A stretch of 64,000 nucleotides of DNA from Candidatus Bipolaricaulota bacterium (GTDB taxonomy: Bacteria > Bipolaricaulota > Bipolaricaulia > UBA7950 > UBA9294): positions 237,334 to 301,333 of the forward strand of contig JANQEA010000064.1 of NCBI GenBank assembly GCA_028278555.1, read 5' to 3'. Below are positions 9,705-18,196 of this stretch, piece by piece (positions within the stretch are counted from its first letter, which is position 1; every line of letters begins with the position of its first letter). The position numbers and the translations under genes are program-made. The notes under the pieces are model-generated. The model made no database searches. It was given only the letters and a program-made list of their open reading frames with translations, and was not told the DNA's origin.

Positions 9705-9791
9705 GGCTACCTCCTTGGAGCGTGACACCCTTGCATCTAGACTTGCCGGTTGGAGAGCAAAACCGTCGTATATCCGAGTACCACCTCCTCG

Positions 9792-10721
9792 CTAATCCTC
9801 GCCGCGAGTGTACGGCAGCGCCAGAGCGGATGGTGCCCCCATCCGCTTCTGTAGCGTACCCCGGGAAACAACAATCAATACCAGAATCGCAAGCAGGTAC
9901 GGCATGGCCTTGAGCAGTTCTGGAGGGAGCCAGTTCTGCAGCCTGAAAGAAAGCACGCGCATGGCGGCGAAGAAGAACGCACCGACCAACCCATAGAGCG
10001 GATTCCAGAACGCGAAGATCGTGAGTGCAATCACGATCCATCCAAGTCCAGCCGTCATCCCGCCCGACCACGCCGTGCGGTAGGCCACGGACCAATAGGC
10101 GCCCGCAACGCCCGCCAGCACGCCCCCGATCATCACACAAAGGTAGCGGACCCGCGGCACGCTGATTCCCAAGGAATCCGCAGTTGCAGGATCCTCACCC
10201 ACAGCGCGGATGCTGATTCCAATCCGAGTCTTGAACAGCACGAGCCACCCGATGATCGCAATACCAATGGCGATATAGGTCATTGGACTCTGGTTCTCGA
10301 ATACGGCTGGCCCTAGCACCGGGATCTTGGAGAGCACGGGCACATCAATTCGACCCAGCTTGCTCCACAGCGGGAAGCCCTCATAGGCTCGGCCGATCAC
10401 GCCGGACAGCCCTGTCCCCAGCATCGTGAGCGCAAGCCCGGACACCACTTGATTCGCACGCAGCGTGATCGTTGCGAACGCGTGAATCAACGAGAACGCG
10501 CCGCCGACGAGTCCTGCGATCAGAATCCCAACCCACGGATTCCCGGACCCCATCGAGACTGCGAAGCCTGTCAGTGCCCCCATCAGCATCATGCCTTCGA
10601 CACCCAGATTCAGCACCCCGGAACGCTCCGCGTAGATCTCCCCGACCGTTGCCAACAGCAATGGCGTGCCAAACGCGAGCGCCCGGCTGATCGTCTCAAC
10701 TACCCAAGACTCCCAGCTCAT
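9792..10721 (-). CDS. nupQ: nucleoside ABC transporter permease (NupQ/YufQ-like)
   Basis: A 309-residue inner-membrane permease of the branched-chain-amino-acid/nucleoside class, with about eight to nine hydrophobic segments. The N-terminal AERSGVLNLGVEGMMLMGA block is diagnostic for the NupQ/YufQ side of purine nucleoside importers. ATG at 10721 overlaps the stop of the other permease (ATGA), with GGAGG upstream. It pairs with NupP to form the channel powered by the two-domain ATPase. Confidence 0.92.
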   Translation of the reverse strand: MSWESWVVETISRALAFGTPLLLATVGEIYAERSGVLNLGVEGMMLMGALTGFAVSMGSGNPWVGILIAGLVGGAFSLIHAFATITLRANQVVSGLALTMLGTGLSGVIGRAYEGFPLWSKLGRIDVPVLSKIPVLGPAVFENQSPMTYIAIGIAIIGWLVLFKTRIGISIRAVGEDPATADSLGISVPRVRYLCVMIGGVLAGVAGAYWSVAYRTAWSGGMTAGLGWIVIALTIFAFWNPLYGLVGAFFFAAMRVLSFRLQNWLPPELLKAMPYLLAILVLIVVSRGTLQKRMGAPSALALPYTRGED

Positions 10722-11806
10722 GCCACCTCCCGCCTGGCACCGAAGCGCACTCGATACCGAATGAACAACTCACTTCCGATGAGCATGAAGAGAATGATGC
10801 CGTTGAACACATCCACGAGTTCAAACGGCAGCCCCAGCGAGACCTTGATCACATCGCCACCCCGCATGATGACGCCAAACAGGAACGAGGTCAGGATCGC
10901 TGCAAGCGGATTCCTCCGCGCAAGCCAGGCCACGATGATGGCCGTATACCCGTAGCCGAGTGAGATCTGTTCTGGGCTGAGCAGCATGTGATGGATGCCG
11001 GCCACCTCGCCGACACCGGCCACGCCTGCCAGTCCCCCGGAGATCATCATCGCAAGCAGTGTGATCTTGGTCTGGCTGATACCCGAGTACTTCGCGGCAT
11101 CCGGATTCTCCCCAACCACGCGGATCTCGAATCCCACACGCGTCCGTCTCACGACCACGAAGAGCACGACGGCTGCGAACACGCCAATCGCCAGCGTGGG
11201 CCAGTGAATGCGCGTGCCTGCAATCACCGGCAGACTCGCAGCTGCTGAGAATCGATCGGTGTACGCGAAGCCGCGCTGTGTCGGTCCCTTCCACGGGCCG
11301 TACACCAGCCACTCAACCAGCGCAATGGCCACGTAGTTCAGGAGCAACGTCGTGATGACATCGTTGATGCCTAGCTTGGCCTTCAGGTACGCGGGGCCGA
11401 TACCCCACAGCGCCCCTGCAGCGAATCCTGCAATGAACATGGCCGGGATCATCAAGACCTCTGGAATCCCTGAGAACAGCGCCACGCCAGCCGCAGCGAC
11501 AGTACCTACAAGCAGCTGGCCTTCTGCGCCGATGTTCCAGAACAACGCGCGGAACGCGACCGTCAGACCCACGCCGATCACAAGCAGCGGAATCATCCTG
11601 CGGATCGTCTCTGTGATCCCCAGCTTGCTGCCCAGGGCGCCCCGGACAATGTCGCCGTAGGCACGAATCGGCGAGACCCCGAAGAGCTGGAAGAACAAGC
11701 CGGCCAACAGCATCGCAAGCAGGATGGCGCCAATGGAGATCCCGAAGACCTTCCAAGGAGAGATGGAAGCTCGCCGTTCGACTTGAAGCCACAAAGGCAT
11801 CCTCAT
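10718..11806 (-). CDS. nupP: nucleoside ABC transporter permease (NupP/YufP-like)
   Basis: A 362-residue permease, partner of the gene at 9792. Hydrophobic segments run through most of the chain. The block FRALFWNIGAEGQLLVG (about residues 85-101) and the cytoplasmic coupling stretch GFEIRVVGENPDAAKYSG mark the NupP/YufP family. The ATG at 11806 has AGGAGG upstream and overlaps the ATPase stop by ATGA. Confidence 0.92.
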   Translation of the reverse strand: MRMPLWLQVERRASISPWKVFGISIGAILLAMLLAGLFFQLFGVSPIRAYGDIVRGALGSKLGITETIRRMIPLLVIGVGLTVAFRALFWNIGAEGQLLVGTVAAAGVALFSGIPEVLMIPAMFIAGFAAGALWGIGPAYLKAKLGINDVITTLLLNYVAIALVEWLVYGPWKGPTQRGFAYTDRFSAAASLPVIAGTRIHWPTLAIGVFAAVVLFVVVRRTRVGFEIRVVGENPDAAKYSGISQTKITLLAMMISGGLAGVAGVGEVAGIHHMLLSPEQISLGYGYTAIIVAWLARRNPLAAILTSFLFGVIMRGGDVIKVSLGLPFELVDVFNGIILFMLIGSELFIRYRVRFGARREVA

Positions 11807-13308
11807 GCGGATACCTCCTGTTGGCCCGTGCCAGCCATCATCAACCCAAGCTCCTCCAGCACTGCATCCTGAGCATCGACGATCCCCATGATTCGGCCTT
11901 CATAGATCACGAGAATCCGATCCGAGAGCTGAAGGATCTCATCGAGGTCCTCGGAGATCAGGAGAATCCCGGCGCCTCGCGCCCGCTGTTCCAGCAGGAC
12001 CTTCCGCACCTGCTCCGTTGCGCCAACATCCAGACCGTAGGTCGGATGGGCAGCAACCACGAGCCCAGGGCAGCCGCAGAGCTCGCGTGCGAGCACCAAG
12101 CGTTGGATGTTTCCTCCGGACAGGTTCTTTGCCGCGGTGCCATCATGCGGTGCGGAAATCTCGTACTCCGTCATCGCTTGGCAGGCGTTCTCGTAGGCCG
12201 CCTTCTCGTTCAAGATCGACCACTTGCAGAAATCCGGCGTGCGATACGACTTCAGAATCAGGTTTTCCCGAATGCTCATCGTCGGAACGGTACCTACGCG
12301 GATCCTCTCGGTAGGCACATGCGCGACACCGAGGTCCGCGATTTCGCGGGCCGAGCAGTTCGTGAGGTCCTTCTTCTCGAGGATCGCACTGCCTCGCGTG
12401 GCCCGGCGCAACCCGGTGAGCACTTCGGACAACTCGTGCTGGCCGTTTCCGGAGACCCCGGCGACACCCAGGATCTCACCCGAACACAGATCGAAGGTCA
12501 CTCCCTGAAGCGCGGACAGTCCGCGGTCATTGTTGGCATGAAGGTCCTGGACGCTGAGCACCTTGCCTCCGAGTTCAGCAGCGTCCTTCTCGACACGGAA
12601 CACAACCTCACGACCGACCATGAGCCGCGCCAGCTCCTCTTTCGAGGTCTCCGCGGTGTTCACCGTCGCGACGGCCTTGCCCTTGCGAAGCACGGTCACT
12701 CGGTGACTCGCTTCCATGACCTCGTCCAGCTTGTGCGTGATGAAGATGACGGTGAGACCGTCTTCTACGAGCGTTCGCAATGTGCCGAACAGCGCTTCGA
12801 CCTCCTGCGGCGTCAGGACGCTCGTCGGCTCGTCCATGATCAATACGTCCGCATCGCGATAGAGCGCCTTGAGGATTTCGACACGCTGCTGCTGCCCGAC
12901 CGAGAGCTGCCAGACCTTCGCCGTCGGGTCGACCTCGAGACCGTATTCCTCGGCCAGTCGATGAATCTTCGCGCGGGTCCTCCGGAATCGGAGGAACGGA
13001 CCCGTCCCCTCGGAGAGGCCGAGAACGATGTTCTCCTCGACCGAAAGGGTTGACACGAGGTGGAAGTGCTGATGGACCATCCCGATCCGATGCGAAAGGG
13101 CCGCCTTCGGAGACGCAACGCGGATCGTCTCTCCTCGGAGCCGGATCTCCCCGGCGTCCGGTTGGTAGAGACCGTAGAGGATGCGCATCAGCGTCGTCTT
13201 GCCGGCTCCGTTCTCCCCGAGAAGGCAATGAATCTCCCCACGGCGGACGAGGAGATCGACGCCGTCGTTCGCGAGGACACCGGGGAACCGCTTGACGATT
13301 CCCCGCAT
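11803..13308 (-). CDS. nupO: nucleoside ABC transporter ATPase with two ATP-binding domains (NupO/YufO-like)
   Basis: A tandem ATP-binding protein of about 501 residues for the BMP-type importer. Domain 1 has Walker A GENGAGKTT, signature LSVGQQQR and Walker B VLIMDEPTS. Domain 2 has a degenerate Walker A around AGVSGNGQHE, signature LSGGNIQR, and GLVVAAHPTYGLD in place of a normal Walker B, as is usual for this family. The start is unresolved. I give the ATG at 13308, but homology would allow a few more residues; a CTG at 13353 follows GGAGG and a TTG lies at 13452. The first half uses the window's usual codons, the second half those of the permeases. Confidence 0.9.
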   Translation of the reverse strand: MRGIVKRFPGVLANDGVDLLVRRGEIHCLLGENGAGKTTLMRILYGLYQPDAGEIRLRGETIRVASPKAALSHRIGMVHQHFHLVSTLSVEENIVLGLSEGTGPFLRFRRTRAKIHRLAEEYGLEVDPTAKVWQLSVGQQQRVEILKALYRDADVLIMDEPTSVLTPQEVEALFGTLRTLVEDGLTVIFITHKLDEVMEASHRVTVLRKGKAVATVNTAETSKEELARLMVGREVVFRVEKDAAELGGKVLSVQDLHANNDRGLSALQGVTFDLCSGEILGVAGVSGNGQHELSEVLTGLRRATRGSAILEKKDLTNCSAREIADLGVAHVPTERIRVGTVPTMSIRENLILKSYRTPDFCKWSILNEKAAYENACQAMTEYEISAPHDGTAAKNLSGGNIQRLVLARELCGCPGLVVAAHPTYGLDVGATEQVRKVLLEQRARGAGILLISEDLDEILQLSDRILVIYEGRIMGIVDAQDAVLEELGLMMAGTGQQEVSA

Positions 13309-13468
13309 CTCGACCGCAAGTAGATCCGAGCGATCGGGCTTCGGTGCCGTCAGGACATCCTCCGTTCGGTCAGTCGCCGGAATCCATCTACATTCACTAC
13401 CTTCATGCGGATTCGCGGTGAATCTCTGACCTCCCGGAATGGGAGATGCCAACAGCGTTTCCGCAATG

Positions 13469-13497
13469 TTGTCAGGCAGTCCGACAAGAGCTATCCT
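13469..13497 (+). promoter_or_regulatory. promoter of the ssnA-ygfK purine operon
   Basis: TTGTCA (13469-13474), a 17-bp spacer and TATCCT (13492-13497) lie 53 bases before the ssnA ATG at 13550. Its -10 overlaps a possible minus-strand -10 for the transporter operon, so the two arms could be controlled from one short region. Confidence 0.6.
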
Positions 13498-13522
13498 ACA
13501 GTATCAAGCCGGCGAAATCCAA
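13493..13522 (-). promoter_or_regulatory. possible divergent promoter of the nucleoside transporter operon
   Basis: On the minus strand TTGGAT (13517-13522) and TAGGAT (13493-13498) are separated by 18 bp. If used, it gives an untranslated leader of about 130-180 bases before nupO. It is weaker than the plus-strand promoter it overlaps. Confidence 0.35.
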
Positions 13523-13549
13523 GCGGATGATCCTACGAACGGAGGCTTC

Positions 13550-14878
13550 ATGGAGCGGCTGATCGCACCTGCAACGGTCTGGACCGGAGAGACGGTCATC
13601 GAACGCGGCGCAATTCTGATCCGAGATGGGACGGTCGTTGCGATCGGCCCGATCGATGAGGTGTCGTCGGCCGACGGCGCGGAGCGGATCGACGGGAGCG
13701 GGAAGCTCGCCATTCCCGGACTGATCAATGCCCACACGCACCTGTACAGCAGCCTCGCTCGAGGGATGGCCGTCACGCCGTTCGCCCCGACATCGTTCAC
13801 CGAGATTCTCGAGCAGCTCTGGTGGAAGCTCGACAAGGCGCTCGATCCCGAGTCGCTCCGCGCCAGCGCCCTGATCGGAGCGATGGAGGCAGCCCGGTGC
13901 GGGGTGACCACGCTGATCGATCACCACGCGAGCCCGAACGCGATCCCTGGCTCGCTCGACGCCGTCAAGGAGGAGGTCTGCGATCGCCTCGGTCTCCGCG
14001 GCGTCTTCTGCTACGAGCTTTCCGACCGCGATGGTCCGGAGCGAAGCGAGAAGGGGATCGACGAGAACCTCCGATTCTTTGCGTCCGTCGGCGGAGCCAG
14101 CCCAGGCTGCTCGGCTCAGTTCGGTCTCCACGCGTCGTTCACGATCGACGAACCAACACTCGATCGGGTCGCCGAACGGATCCCGGAGGAGTGCGGGATC
14201 CACATCCACGTCGCTGAGGGACCTGAAGATGAGGTCCTCTGCGAGCAGGCGCACGGGATGCGGATCATCGAGCGCCTCGACCGGTACGGTCTGCTCCGTC
14301 CGACGTCGATTCTTGCGCACTGTCTCCACATCGACGAAGCGGAGAAGGATCTCGTCGCAGAGCGCGATGCCGTGGTCGTTCACAATCCCCGATCGAACAT
14401 GAACAACGCCGTCGGCCTCTTCGATCTGTCCGGATTCCTCGACCGCGGAATCCTGGCCGGACTCGGGACCGATGGCCTCGGCGCGAACATGCTCGCGGAG
14501 CTGTTCACCGCGGGAATCCTCCAGAAGCACAGCCACGCGGATCCGCTCGTCGGTCCGTTCGACGCCCTCCACGCGCTCCTCTTCCGGGGAAACCCGCGGA
14601 TCGCCGAACGATTGCTCGGCGTCACGCTCGGCCGGATCGACGTCGGCGCACCGGCCGACATCGCGCTCCTCGATTACACGCCGCCGACGCCGCTCCGTTC
14701 GGAGAACGTTCTCGGGCACCTCCTGTTCGGGACCGCCGTCCACAGCCTTCGCGTCGCGGATCTGTTCGTCGCCGGCAGGCCCGTCCTCCGTGACGGCGCG
14801 TTCGTCGACATCGACGAGGAGGCCGTCTACGCGCACGCACGCGCGCAGGCGGACCGCCTCTGGGGTCGGCTCGGGTAG
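13550..14878 (+). CDS. ssnA: SsnA-type amidohydrolase
   Basis: A 442-residue metal-dependent amidohydrolase, the length expected of SsnA. Metal ligands are in NAHTHLYSS (about residue 65), GIHIHVAEG, the histidine of ILAHCLHID, and the aspartate of LGTDGLGAN. SsnA belongs with guanine/cytosine-deaminase-like enzymes and is one of the genes genetically linked to anaerobic purine/urate use in gut bacteria; its exact substrate is not settled. The ATG at 13550 follows GGAGG; the frame is open further upstream through the promoter but this is not translated. It leads an operon with ygfK 27 bases downstream. Confidence 0.88.
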   Translation: MERLIAPATVWTGETVIERGAILIRDGTVVAIGPIDEVSSADGAERIDGSGKLAIPGLINAHTHLYSSLARGMAVTPFAPTSFTEILEQLWWKLDKALDPESLRASALIGAMEAARCGVTTLIDHHASPNAIPGSLDAVKEEVCDRLGLRGVFCYELSDRDGPERSEKGIDENLRFFASVGGASPGCSAQFGLHASFTIDEPTLDRVAERIPEECGIHIHVAEGPEDEVLCEQAHGMRIIERLDRYGLLRPTSILAHCLHIDEAEKDLVAERDAVVVHNPRSNMNNAVGLFDLSGFLDRGILAGLGTDGLGANMLAELFTAGILQKHSHADPLVGPFDALHALLFRGNPRIAERLLGVTLGRIDVGAPADIALLDYTPPTPLRSENVLGHLLFGTAVHSLRVADLFVAGRPVLRDGAFVDIDEEAVYAHARAQADRLWGRLG

Positions 14879-14905
14879 GAAAGCGGAAAGAAAGAGAGGA
14901 CTCGA

Positions 14906-17900
14906 ATGACCGACCGTATGCGCATCCTGGCGTTTGAGACGCTCGTTGACTGGATCCTCACCGAGTATGAGACGCGGGCGTCGATCTTCGGCATCCCGAA
15001 GGAACTCTTCTTCGAGCCGCGCGACGGAGCGCCCTACGCGAGCGACCTCTTCGGACACCGGCTCGCGACGCCGATCGGCCCGGCCGCAGGACCGCACACG
15101 CAGCTGACGCAGAACATCCTGGCCTCGTGGCTCTGCGGCGGCCGGTTCATCGAGCTGAAGACCGTCCAGATCATGGACGAACTGGAAATCTCGCGACCGT
15201 GCATCGACATGGAGGACGAGGGCTACAACGTCGAATGGTCGCAGGAGCTCCGGCTGTCCGAGTCGGGCGAGGAGTACGTCAAGGCGTGGGTTCTCGTCCA
15301 CCTTCTCCGCAAGCTCCTCGGATTCGACGAAACGCCGTTCGGCACGATCTTCAACATGAGCGTCGGATACAACCTCGAGGGGATCCTCAGTCCGCCGATG
15401 CAGGCATTCATAGATCGACTCGAGGAGGCCGGCGACGAGATCGCAGCCCTCCACGAGAGCTTGTGCGCCCGGGAACCGGCGCACGCCGATCTCGAGATCC
15501 CGTCGCGAATCGTCGACAGCGTGACCCTATCGACAATGCACGGCTGCCCTCCGGACGAGATCGAGAAGATCGCCCGCTATCTGATCGAAGAGCGTGGCCT
15601 CCACACGACAGTGAAGCTGAACCCGACCCTCCTCGGGAAGGAGGCAGTCCTCGGGATCCTCCGCGACGACCTCGGCTACCGAGAGATCGACATCCCGGAT
15701 TCGGTCTTCGAGCACGACCTTCGCTACGACCGGGCGATCGAGCTCATTCGCTCGCTCCGCGCCGCCGCGGCCGATCGCGGAGTCTCGTTCGGGGTGAAGC
15801 TCTCCAACACGCTGGCGATGGCGAACCACCGTGAGACCCTCCCGGGCGACGAGATGTACATGTCCGGCCGCGCCCTCTATCCAATCACGGTCAACCTCTT
15901 CCACCGGCTGATCGAGGATCTCGACGGTGAACTGAACGTCTCATACTCCGCCGGAGCCGACGCGCTCAACGTGGCCGATGTCCTTGCCGCCGGGGCGATC
16001 CCGGTGACCGTCGCCTCCGATCTCCTGAAGCCGGGAGGCTACGCACGCTTCGCCCAGTACATCGACCGGATCGGAGCGGCGCTCGACGCACGGGGAGCCA
16101 GCAACCTGGGGGCGTTCGCCGCCGATCGTCGGGAACACCTGGCGCGGATCGCCAAGTCGTCTCTCACGGAGCCACGCTACGCGAAGGCCTATCACCCACA
16201 CGGTCTGCCGAAGGTCGAGTCGGCGCTCGACGCGTTCGACTGCATCGAGGCTCCGTGCGTTGCCCGCTGCGCCGTCTGCCAGGACGTCCCCGAATACGCA
16301 CACTGCCTCGCCGAGGGAGATCCGGACCGAGCTCTCGCCGCGACCCTCCATCGAAATCCACTCCCCGGTGCCACCGGCTATGTCTGCACGAACCTCTGCC
16401 AGACTGGCTGCACGCGGAATGTCTACGACGAACCGGTCGCGATCCGTCGATTGAAGCGGTTCGCCGCCGAGTGTGGAGACGTCGCGTCGACGGCCGCAGC
16501 GTCGGCCGGCCGCAACGCCGCCGTGGTTGGAAGCGGCCCCTCCGGCCTCGCCGCCGCCTACTTCCTCGCGCTCAACGGGGTCGACGTGACCCTCTTCGAG
16601 GCGAAGGACCGGGCCGGCGGGATGCTGGCGATCGCACCGGCCTTCCGGCTGCCGGAGGCGATCGTTCGTGCCGACATCGCCCGGATCGAGGCGCTCGGCG
16701 TGACCATCGAGTGCGGACGTCCGATCGAGGTGTCCCCCGAGGAACTCCTCGCGCAGGGGTTCGATGCCGCCTATGTCGCCTGCGGCTTCGCGAAGGACGC
16801 GGGCCTGACGATCGACGGGATCGAGGCCGACGGCGTCGTCGGGGCGCTCGCATTCCTCGACCGCGTCGCGCATGAAGATCCGCCGGAACTCGGCGAGCGG
16901 GTCGTCGTCATCGGCGGGGGGAACACAGCAATGGACGCAGCGCGGACGGCGCAGCGCCTGACTGGCCGGCCGGCGACCGTCGTCTATCGGCGGAGCCGAG
17001 CGGAGATGCCGGCGGAGCTCGACGAAATCGACGATCTCCTCGCGGAGGGGAACGAACTCCTCGAACTCGCATCACCGATCGCTGTCCGCGTCGAGGAGGG
17101 GCGTGTCATCGGTCTCGAATGCATCCGAAACGAACTCGGCCCTCCGGGCGAAGACGGGCGCCGGCGGCCGATTCCGATCGACGGGAGCGAATTCGAACTC
17201 CCCGCGACCGCGATCCTCCTCGCCACCGGGCAGCGGACCGACACGCCGTTCCTCGGCGGAAGCGGCATCGTGGTCCACGACGGCGGGCGGATCCGAGTCG
17301 ATGAGACGAGTGGCAAGACAAGTGTCGATCGGATCTACGCCGGCGGCGACATCGCCCGCGGACCGGCGATCATCATCGAGGCTTGTGCCGACGGCCGCCG
17401 GGCCGCCGAGGCGATCTGCCGAGAGCTCGGAATCCCGTTCGCCGCTCCGGCACTCCCGGAACGGACCGTTTCGGAGGAGGACATCCGCCGGCTGAAGGTC
17501 GCTCGCACGAAGAAGTCGGTGCAGAACCGGCCGAGCTTTCTCCCGGTTGACGAGCGGAAGGGATTCGACCTCGTCGAGGGGAGCCTCTCCGAACCGGCGG
17601 TTCGCGAGGAAGCGAAGCGCTGTTTGCAATGCCAGATCCTCTGTGATCGATGCATCGAGGTCTGCCCCAACCGCGCGAATCTCGCGATCCAAGTTCCGAT
17701 CGTCGACAGCGCCGTACCGATCGTCGCAGCGAGCAACAACGGATGGGAGACCGTCGGCGAGGAGCGGGTGACGATCGCGCAGGCACGCCAGATCCTCCAC
17801 GTCGATGACCTATGCAACGAATGCGGCAACTGCACCACCTTCTGCACCCACGAAGGGAGGCCGTTCGCCGACAAGCCGCGCCTCTTCCTCCGTCGCGAGG

Positions 17901-18196
17901 ACTTCGAGGCCGAAACCGACAACGCCTTCTACGTCGATTCCAAGGGAATCGCACGCCGGGCCGGCGGGAAGAGCGAGACGCTCCGCCGAGACGACGATGG
18001 CTTCCGCTTCGAGTCGACGGCAATCCGTGCCCGGCTGACACCCGACTTCGCCGTCGAGTCGATCGAGCCGATCGCACCATTCGACGGTTCGGTCTCCCTA
18101 CGGCCGGCGATCGAGATGGCCATCCTCCTCGTCGGGATCTCCGAGACGGCGGCCTATCTCCCGCTCGGAGCGGACTCGGAAGAGGGGAGGGGCTGA
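14906..18196 (+). CDS. ygfK: YgfK-type iron-sulfur flavoprotein oxidoreductase
   Basis: A 1096-residue multidomain protein annotated in E. coli as a putative selenate reductase subunit. The N-terminal part (to about 430) is dihydropyrimidine-dehydrogenase/TIM-barrel-like. A glutamate-synthase-small-subunit-type Fe-S segment begins near Cys446 (CIEAPCVARCAVC). FAD-binding VGSGPSGLAAA is near 541 and an NAD(P)H-binding VVVIGGGNTAMDAA near 667. Two C-terminal cysteine sets (CLQCQILCDRCIEVCP near 907 and CNECGNCTTFC near 970) should bind [4Fe-4S] clusters. It probably moves electrons from NAD(P)H or ferredoxin to a purine-derived ring; recent gut-bacterial work ties ygfK to urate breakdown, but the chemistry here is inferred. 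Its stop overlaps the next ATG (TGATG). Confidence 0.9.
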   Translation: MTDRMRILAFETLVDWILTEYETRASIFGIPKELFFEPRDGAPYASDLFGHRLATPIGPAAGPHTQLTQNILASWLCGGRFIELKTVQIMDELEISRPCIDMEDEGYNVEWSQELRLSESGEEYVKAWVLVHLLRKLLGFDETPFGTIFNMSVGYNLEGILSPPMQAFIDRLEEAGDEIAALHESLCAREPAHADLEIPSRIVDSVTLSTMHGCPPDEIEKIARYLIEERGLHTTVKLNPTLLGKEAVLGILRDDLGYREIDIPDSVFEHDLRYDRAIELIRSLRAAAADRGVSFGVKLSNTLAMANHRETLPGDEMYMSGRALYPITVNLFHRLIEDLDGELNVSYSAGADALNVADVLAAGAIPVTVASDLLKPGGYARFAQYIDRIGAALDARGASNLGAFAADRREHLARIAKSSLTEPRYAKAYHPHGLPKVESALDAFDCIEAPCVARCAVCQDVPEYAHCLAEGDPDRALAATLHRNPLPGATGYVCTNLCQTGCTRNVYDEPVAIRRLKRFAAECGDVASTAAASAGRNAAVVGSGPSGLAAAYFLALNGVDVTLFEAKDRAGGMLAIAPAFRLPEAIVRADIARIEALGVTIECGRPIEVSPEELLAQGFDAAYVACGFAKDAGLTIDGIEADGVVGALAFLDRVAHEDPPELGERVVVIGGGNTAMDAARTAQRLTGRPATVVYRRSRAEMPAELDEIDDLLAEGNELLELASPIAVRVEEGRVIGLECIRNELGPPGEDGRRRPIPIDGSEFELPATAILLATGQRTDTPFLGGSGIVVHDGGRIRVDETSGKTSVDRIYAGGDIARGPAIIIEACADGRRAAEAICRELGIPFAAPALPERTVSEEDIRRLKVARTKKSVQNRPSFLPVDERKGFDLVEGSLSEPAVREEAKRCLQCQILCDRCIEVCPNRANLAIQVPIVDSAVPIVAASNNGWETVGEERVTIAQARQILHVDDLCNECGNCTTFCTHEGRPFADKPRLFLRREDFEAETDNAFYVDSKGIARRAGGKSETLRRDDDGFRFESTAIRARLTPDFAVESIEPIAPFDGSVSLRPAIEMAILLVGISETAAYLPLGADSEEGRG

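Noticed and set aside
13496..15484. 662-codon minus-strand frame across ssnA and ygfK
   Set aside because: Spans two genuine plus-strand genes and their promoter; no motifs or ribosome site. High GC and codon bias produce long antisense frames here.
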